63,884 bases of DNA, from positions 1 through 63,884 of the forward strand of contig CALWKE010000004.1 of assembly GCA_944381185.1 (NCBI GenBank), read 5' to 3'. The position numbers and the translations under genes were made by a program. Under the pieces are notes generated by a model that was not told where the DNA came from, searched no databases, and worked only from the letters and a program-made list of their open reading frames with translations. This DNA is from an uncultured Clostridia bacterium. GTDB taxonomy: Bacteria > Bacillota > Clostridia > Christensenellales > UBA1242. Each line of letters opens with the position of its first letter. Within the stretch, counting starts at the first letter, position 1. Below are positions 59,306 through 63,884 of this stretch, piece by piece.

Positions 59306-60388
59306 ATGCAAGAAGAAGCTATTAATTGTTTAGTCATAACAAATGCCCAAAACGCAGCAAATTCAATACTTGCAAAAATTGGAAACACCGCCCTTTCGGG
59401 TGTAAAGTTTGTTGCAAGAGGAGCAATCCACACAGGTGAATTTGTTGCAAAAGGGCTTTCAAGAGTGCACAAATGCACCGGAAAAGTGAGTGAGTCTATT
59501 GCAGTTGGCTTGGCAAAAGCAACGCTAAAAGTTGCCGACAAGGTTATGCAAAAGGTTGAAGACGAAAGCCTTAACGAAGCACTTAAAGATTTAAATGAAG
59601 ACTTAAAAGAAGACCTTGCAGACCTTAATGATGACTCACCTGAATATGTTGAATTAAAACAATCCGTTCAAAAACTTTTGGTTTACACAAACATGAAACT
59701 TGAACATGAAAAGGCTAAAGTTAGAAACTACTATAACCAATTTAAAGAATGGGCTGGTTGCAAAAAAAAGGTTGACGAACCAACCAAAGAATCAGATGAC
59801 AAAAAGGCAAAGGCATCAACTGCCGTAAGTTTGGTTGCTTCAGCTGACTACACTGAAAAATCGGTTGCTGACCTATCTGTTGAAAATATTGAATCCTTAA
59901 AAAGAAAAGTTATAAGAGTAATTGAAAGGGCAAATCCTGAACTATCAAAAACTGCAAAAATTGTTTTAGAAGACTTTTTGGCTCCTGAAGAATTAAAGAA
60001 AATTGCTTCCTTTGAAAACTCAAAAAGCACCTTTGGGCTCATTAAAGATGTAGCAAAATCAACAAAAAAATTCATTTCTGAAGAATTTGGAGAAGGCAGT
60101 TTGAGTTCCGTTGAACTTGAACCTAATAAACCCGCACCATTTACTTTTGATAAATATATTGAAAAATATTATCCAACACTTGCAGAGGCGGCACAAAATA
60201 ACAACCCTGCCGTGCTTAATCCTCAAGTGATGAATGAATTAAAAAAGGCTCGTGAGGCCTATGATAACTCAAGTTTTTATGTTAAGAGTGATGCGAGTCC
60301 AGAAATTCGAATTTTATTGCCTGAAAATGAAGCAAAAAATAAAAAACCAATACAAATTGAAACTCAAGGTCCACAAATGGGAGAATAA
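59306..60388 (+). CDS. Hypothetical protein, 360 aa, ending QMGE
   Basis: I do not recognise this protein. Residues about 15-75 are amphipathic and Ala/Gly/Val-rich (ALSGVKFVARGAIHTGEFVA and then AVGLAKATLKVADKV), reminiscent of membrane-surface helices. An acidic coiled coil (80-150) and a soluble helical region follow. It ends QMGE; those codons also form the GGGAGAA ribosome site of the next gene. I chose the ATG at 59306 with a weak GTGAGG site; the longer frame starts inside the promoter. Confidence 0.72.
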   Translation: MQEEAINCLVITNAQNAANSILAKIGNTALSGVKFVARGAIHTGEFVAKGLSRVHKCTGKVSESIAVGLAKATLKVADKVMQKVEDESLNEALKDLNEDLKEDLADLNDDSPEYVELKQSVQKLLVYTNMKLEHEKAKVRNYYNQFKEWAGCKKKVDEPTKESDDKKAKASTAVSLVASADYTEKSVADLSVENIESLKRKVIRVIERANPELSKTAKIVLEDFLAPEELKKIASFENSKSTFGLIKDVAKSTKKFISEEFGEGSLSSVELEPNKPAPFTFDKYIEKYYPTLAEAAQNNNPAVLNPQVMNELKKAREAYDNSSFYVKSDASPEIRILLPENEAKNKKPIQIETQGPQMGE

Positions 60389-60762
60389 TGGCTATGGAAG
60401 AAAAAATAACAATAAACAAAAAACAAAATGATTTTTTGATGAACTATTATGAATATAGCGACCTAATAAAGGGCATTGACTTTTTAAACACTCTTGATAT
60501 TCTTCCTGATGACCCAAAGATTTTGTTTGACAGAATTGATAAAGAAATTCCTGATGATTTTAATTTGGCAATTGAAAAACTCAATGAAATCTCTGTTAAC
60601 AACACTGAATTTTTTATTCAAATTATGGCACTTGTTGATGTTTTAAATGGTGTTAATATTTCATCAAAAGATGATTTGACTAACAAATTAAAAAAACAAA
60701 AAGAACAAGAACTTTATTTAGAAATTTTTAACACACTTAAAAATATTAAAAACAAAAAATAA
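60388..60762 (+). CDS. Small protein, 124 aa, coupled to the 59306 gene
   Basis: The start overlaps the previous stop (TAATG), with GGGAGAA just upstream, so the two proteins are probably made together. It is acidic and helical. Its middle (AIEKLNEISVN then NTEFFIQIMAL) resembles the 52354 protein, which also follows a larger coiled-coil gene. The function is unknown. Confidence 0.74.
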   Translation: MAMEEKITINKKQNDFLMNYYEYSDLIKGIDFLNTLDILPDDPKILFDRIDKEIPDDFNLAIEKLNEISVNNTEFFIQIMALVDVLNGVNISSKDDLTNKLKKQKEQELYLEIFNTLKNIKNKK

Positions 60763-60777
60763 TAGAGTTTGCTCTCC

Positions 60778-61500
60778 TTATTTTTTTAATATAAATATAT
60801 ATTCATGGGCTAAAAGTAAAAAATTATATTTTTTACTATTTGTTTTCCAGAATCCTGTTGCTTTGCAATTGTGTTGTTCTTTTATTATTATTTCTTTTGT
60901 CTTAAATCCTGCATTTATAAATCTTTGCATAACTTCAAAACCGAGCGGTTGAACCATTCCGTTTTTGCGAGTATCGCCCATAACAATTGCACAAAATTTA
61001 TCTTTCTTTAAAACTCTATAACACTCGCTAGCAACTTTTTTAATTGCTACAAGAAAATCTTTATATTTTAAATGAGATAAATCTTCATCAATATCTTCGC
61101 TGTATTTTATAATATCTGCATAAGGTGGGTGGGTGCAGATTAAATCAATACTTTCACTTTGAATATTCTTTAAATCACAAGCATTACCAAGTTCAACTTT
61201 TATTTCATTATTAAATTCACAATCAAAATCAAGCTTGCTCTTTGTAATCTCAACAGCCTTTGGGTTAATATCAACACCAATTGCGTTACGATTGTTCAAT
61301 TTACATTCAATAAGTGTTGTTCCACCACCAATAAATTGGTCGAGCACCAAATCGCTTGGTTTCGAATATCTCAAAATGATATTTTTAGCAACATAAGGAG
61401 AAAAGTTTCCACGATATTTTGCATCATGAGTTGCCCATTTACCACGATTAGGAAAACTCCAAATAGTATTAGTTTCTAATTCAAATGTTTCTTCCTTCAT
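60778..61500 (-). CDS. DNA methyltransferase, N6-adenine/N4-cytosine type
   Basis: The 240-aa enzyme has a SAM-binding motif DQFIGGGTTLIE near residue 58, an acidic GVDINPKAVE next to it and the catalytic motif IV CTHPPYAD near 125, in that order. It starts with WSFPNRGKWATHDAKYRGNF, which is common in small site-specific DNA methylases. It follows the DpnII-like nuclease with no gap. The classical third gene of DpnII loci is DpnA, a GATC methylase of different motif order, so this may be a functional substitute or a methylase for another site (inference). Confidence 0.85.
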   Translation of the reverse strand: MKEETFELETNTIWSFPNRGKWATHDAKYRGNFSPYVAKNIILRYSKPSDLVLDQFIGGGTTLIECKLNNRNAIGVDINPKAVEITKSKLDFDCEFNNEIKVELGNACDLKNIQSESIDLICTHPPYADIIKYSEDIDEDLSHLKYKDFLVAIKKVASECYRVLKKDKFCAIVMGDTRKNGMVQPLGFEVMQRFINAGFKTKEIIIKEQHNCKATGFWKTNSKKYNFLLLAHEYIFILKK

Positions 61501-62358
61501 TTACTTTAAAACGTCCTTTAACTTACCTTCTGAAAGTTCCTTAAGGTTATAGATATTTTCCATAACATCAAATGTTTCTTCTAAATTATGTTTTGCACTT
61601 ATCCAACCAATACCATCAGTTATCCAAACAAAAGCAAACCCCTTAATATTTTTCGACTCTTGTGCAATCATTTTATAGCTTCTTGCTGTCTCATTAAGTT
61701 TAGAGCCCCCTCCAGCATAAAAGTTAGTTTCAATAGCATAAATACAATTTTTTGTTTTAACAACATAGTCAAATCTCTTTGCAACTTTACCTAGATTTGA
61801 TAAAGACGATAAATTAATATTCCATTTAGTTTCAATGTCTTTTAAATACATTTCTTTAAAATATGTTTGATTAAAAATAAATCCTTCTTTTTCAATAAAT
61901 TTTTGCAAAATAGACTCCATTAAATGTCCACCGCGATTTTTTCGACCATTTGAACCAAGACCAACTTCAACTCCAGTTGCATAATCTACTAAATTATTTA
62001 CTAGATGATTAGAAATTAAATCAAACAAACCTGTTTTTCTCATAAATCGTTTTAATAATTCTATATCATTTATATTTGTAAAATTGTATTTTAATTTTTC
62101 ACCTTCATCAATAACTTTGATTTCATTTTCTCTAACTGCAATAAGTAATGGTATACATTTCCTAATTTCAGGGTATTTTTTAAATAATATATCAAAGTCA
62201 TTTTCAATATTTTTTGAACCAATAAGTGAATTCATAATATTTAATTCCACTTTCAGTTTATCAATATTTCTATAAACAACCTTAAAATCAGTATAATATT
62301 CATAAGTTGCAATACTATCTGTAAAAGTATTAAGCCACTCATTAAAATTTCTTTTCAT
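61501..62358 (-). CDS. dpnII: Type II restriction endonuclease, DpnII family (GATC)
   Basis: The 285-aa protein is collinear with R.DpnII. It shares FNEWLNTFTDSIA, YYTDF, a LNIMNSLIGSKNIENDF stretch near residue 40, NHLVNNLVDYATGVEVGLGS near 115 and GRKNRGGHLMES. It also has KRFDYVV and the nuclease segment YAIETNFYAGGGSKLNETAR near 218. DpnII cuts unmethylated GATC (family knowledge). The start overlaps the stop of the 64-aa ORF (TAATG), with AAAGGAG upstream. Confidence 0.94.
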   Translation of the reverse strand: MKRNFNEWLNTFTDSIATYEYYTDFKVVYRNIDKLKVELNIMNSLIGSKNIENDFDILFKKYPEIRKCIPLLIAVRENEIKVIDEGEKLKYNFTNINDIELLKRFMRKTGLFDLISNHLVNNLVDYATGVEVGLGSNGRKNRGGHLMESILQKFIEKEGFIFNQTYFKEMYLKDIETKWNINLSSLSNLGKVAKRFDYVVKTKNCIYAIETNFYAGGGSKLNETARSYKMIAQESKNIKGFAFVWITDGIGWISAKHNLEETFDVMENIYNLKELSEGKLKDVLK

Positions 62359-62552
62359 TATCTCTTTTCTCCTTTATTTTTGCCAAAAGTTAAATTTGTT
62401 ATAATAATATTGTGGTCAGTTATTTTTATATTTTTAATTGTATTATCATTACGAGTATTAGTAGTTATAGCGACATTTTTTTGGTCGAAAATTTCGTTAC
62501 TTATTTTTGATGTTGTCTTTTTATTGCTTTCATTCACATTGTTTTTGTTCAT
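62358..62552 (-). CDS. Small Asn/Lys/Thr-rich protein, 64 aa, coupled to dpnII
   Basis: It lies between the membrane protein and dpnII. The ATG at 62552 follows AAAGGATG by about 11 nt, and the stop overlaps the dpnII start (TAATG), so its translation could set nuclease levels. The sequence is polar and low-complexity (NKNNVNESNKK, then ITDHNIIITNLTFGK). It could be a decayed or leader-type ORF. I do not recognise it. Confidence 0.5.
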   Translation of the reverse strand: MNKNNVNESNKKTTSKISNEIFDQKNVAITTNTRNDNTIKNIKITDHNIIITNLTFGKNKGEKR

Positions 62553-62568
62553 TCAAATATTCATCCTT

Positions 62569-63093
62569 TTATATGATTTTTATTATTATCAATACAAACA
62601 TCAATAATATATTTATAGTTGTAGATATCATTGCAATTTTATTGAAAAAATGTTTTTGTTCAGTCTTTTTACTCATATCATTATTATAATTGGTAAATTG
62701 TCCTATCATTTTACCCAAAAATTCAATATTGGTACAATGATAAAAATCATCATTAATATAATTATTGTTGTCAATAAAAGTGGTTTTTCTAGGATATAGC
62801 CCCAAAATTATTGATATTAATGTAATTAACATACTTAAACTAAATAAAATTAAAAATATATACATTAACGTTCTTAGGCAACATAGTAATTGATTAAATG
62901 GTATAATTGTTATTAATAACGCCAAAATTGCACCATTAAATACGAGCAACATATTTAGTTTTTCATCTGCAGCTTTAAATCTTTCTCTTTGAATATTATA
63001 TATTTCTTTACAATGAATATATCCTTGTTTTAAATTTTCTAATTCTTGTTTATCTCTTTCTTTTTGTGATAATTTATTTATTTCGTTGTCCAC
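62569..63093 (-). CDS. Membrane protein resembling Pycsar-type (DUF5706/PycTM) effectors
   Basis: The 174-aa protein starts with a charged helix and then ERFKAADEKLNMLLVFNGAI, which runs into a membrane helix (residues about 47-66). A second helix (about 71-97) ends in GLYPRK. A 55-residue loop with FLGKMIGQFTNY follows, and a last helix lies at the C terminus. This layout, with A-D-x-K before TM1 and an LxPR end to TM2, is like the two-helix effectors of cyclic-nucleotide defence systems (Pycsar) and SLATT proteins. That is inference; no cyclase is in the window. It starts with a GTG that overlaps the Dam stop (TAGTG), after AAAAGGAG. Confidence 0.65.
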   Translation of the reverse strand: MDNEINKLSQKERDKQELENLKQGYIHCKEIYNIQRERFKAADEKLNMLLVFNGAILALLITIIPFNQLLCCLRTLMYIFLILFSLSMLITLISIILGLYPRKTTFIDNNNYINDDFYHCTNIEFLGKMIGQFTNYNNDMSKKTEQKHFFNKIAMISTTINILLMFVLIIIKII

Positions 63094-63884
63094 TATTTTC
63101 TCCTTTTGTAATTTTTCACAACAATTTCTGTAATGTTTCCACGCTTACTTGCTTGACAGTTTATCATTCTTTTTGCGTAAACTCTTTCAATATAAAATCC
63201 ATTATATAGATTATCAAAGAAATTATCTTCTTTGTTTGTGTTTTTAGGATCTGAATTTGAAAGCATTAAAACACATTTTTTTTCATTAAGCAATTTGTAG
63301 TTTTTTGCTAGTTGAATTTGGTCATCATCATTAAAACCTGATTTATCATAACTGGTAAATGATGCTTTTTCTATAAGTGGTCTATAAGGTGGGTCAAAAT
63401 AGATAAATGTTTTTTCAGTTGCTTTATTTAAAACTTGTTCATAATTACCAAATGTAATTTCAACTTTTTGTAATATTTTAGAGCACATTATTAAGTTATT
63501 TTCATCACAAATTAACGGATTTTTATACTTACCATGCGGAACATTAAATTTTCCTTCCTTATTAACTCTATAAAGTCCATTAAAGCAAGTCTTATTTAAA
63601 AATATAAAATCAGCGCATTTTTCATAATCTAAATGACCATTTAAATGAATTTCATTATATCTATTTCTTACTTTATAAAAATATGTCGTTCTATCATCAT
63701 TTTCTAAATAATCTTTTTCTAAAAGTTTTAAATGGTTAATAACTTCCTCAACATTAGCTTTTAAGCAACGATAACAATTTATAAGTTCTTTATTAATGTC
63801 ATTTATATATGCCCTTTTAATATCATATTTTTGTAAAATATGAAAAAGCATTGCACCACCACCAACAAATGGTTCAATGTATGT
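63093..63884 (-). CDS. dam: Dam-type DNA adenine methylase, 5' end cut by the window
   Basis: The frame is open from the window's right edge. It begins TYIEPFVGGGAMLFH (SAM motif I) and has FLNKTCFNGLYRVN and the catalytic FIYFDPPYRPL. This is the D12 class N6-adenine methylase that modifies GATC and corresponds to DpnM in DpnII loci. It should protect the host from the nuclease at 61501. Only the N-terminal few residues are missing. It is the first visible gene of the restriction-modification operon. Confidence 0.92.
   Translation of the reverse strand, partial: TYIEPFVGGGAMLFHILQKYDIKRAYINDINKELINCYRCLKANVEEVINHLKLLEKDYLENDDRTTYFYKVRNRYNEIHLNGHLDYEKCADFIFLNKTCFNGLYRVNKEGKFNVPHGKYKNPLICDENNLIMCSKILQKVEITFGNYEQVLNKATEKTFIYFDPPYRPLIEKASFTSYDKSGFNDDDQIQLAKNYKLLNEKKCVLMLSNSDPKNTNKEDNFFDNLYNGFYIERVYAKRMINCQASKRGNITEIVVKNYKRRK

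Noticed and set aside
60763..60790. Terminator between the convergent 60388 and 60778 genes
   Set aside because: Only a 4-bp AGAG/CTCT stem is present, too weak to support.

Overview
The window reads as a chromosomal segment of a low-GC Bacillota, probably an uncultured gut Clostridia-like lineage. The evidence is the DnaD and DnaI-type replication proteins, a Firmicutes-type L10 leader, near-perfect TTGACA/TATAAT sigma-A promoters, strong AGGAG ribosome binding sites and many intrinsic terminators. UGA is a normal stop here: several genes end in it, and RF2 is present with its programmed frameshift. The lineage call is inference.

Layout. 1-1982: the 5' two thirds of a 23S rRNA gene on the minus strand. 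6928-8452: a 16S rRNA gene on the minus strand with its own terminator. The two are separated by about 5 kb holding seven protein genes on both strands, so the rRNA genes are unlinked. Each is preceded by three tandem promoters, and most of these have an inverted repeat at the predicted transcription start. 8.9-19.8 kb: a transglutaminase-like protein, the zinc-ribbon/mnmA/NUDIX/trpS operon, gapA and fba (divergent), a MazG-like protein and a SEC-C methionine aminopeptidase. 21.3-25.8 kb: rpmG-secE-nusG, rplK-rplA and rplJ-rplL, split into separate transcription units by leaders, terminators and one inserted gene. 25.9-32.2 kb: an FAD protein, tsaD, prfB and acpS. 32.3-34.9 kb: a YfhO-like membrane protein. 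34.9-35.3 kb: a compact promoter, about 17 degenerate units with a period near 22 nt, and a terminator. 35.7-42.8 kb: rdgB-hisS, rlmD-small ORF-miaA, a radical SAM protein, a LOG-family protein and a GT8 glycosyltransferase. 43.2-50.8 kb: sbcCD, a DnaD protein and a DnaI-like loader. 50.9-60.8 kb: gyrBA flanked by lineage-specific coiled-coil genes. 60.8-63.9 kb: a GATC-type (DpnII family) restriction-modification locus that includes a Pycsar-effector-like membrane protein and a small coupled ORF.

Much of the window serves translation (rRNA, ribosomal proteins, aminoacyl-tRNA synthetases, tRNA and rRNA modification, RF2), genome maintenance (gyrase, SbcCD, primosome loaders) and nucleotide-pool cleaning (RdgB, DUF84/YjjX, MazG-like, NUDIX). 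Three clusters of GC-richer dispersed repeats lie between operons. The least explained element is the 22-nt periodic array at 34.93-35.33 kb, which is laid out as a complete small transcription unit made of repeats.
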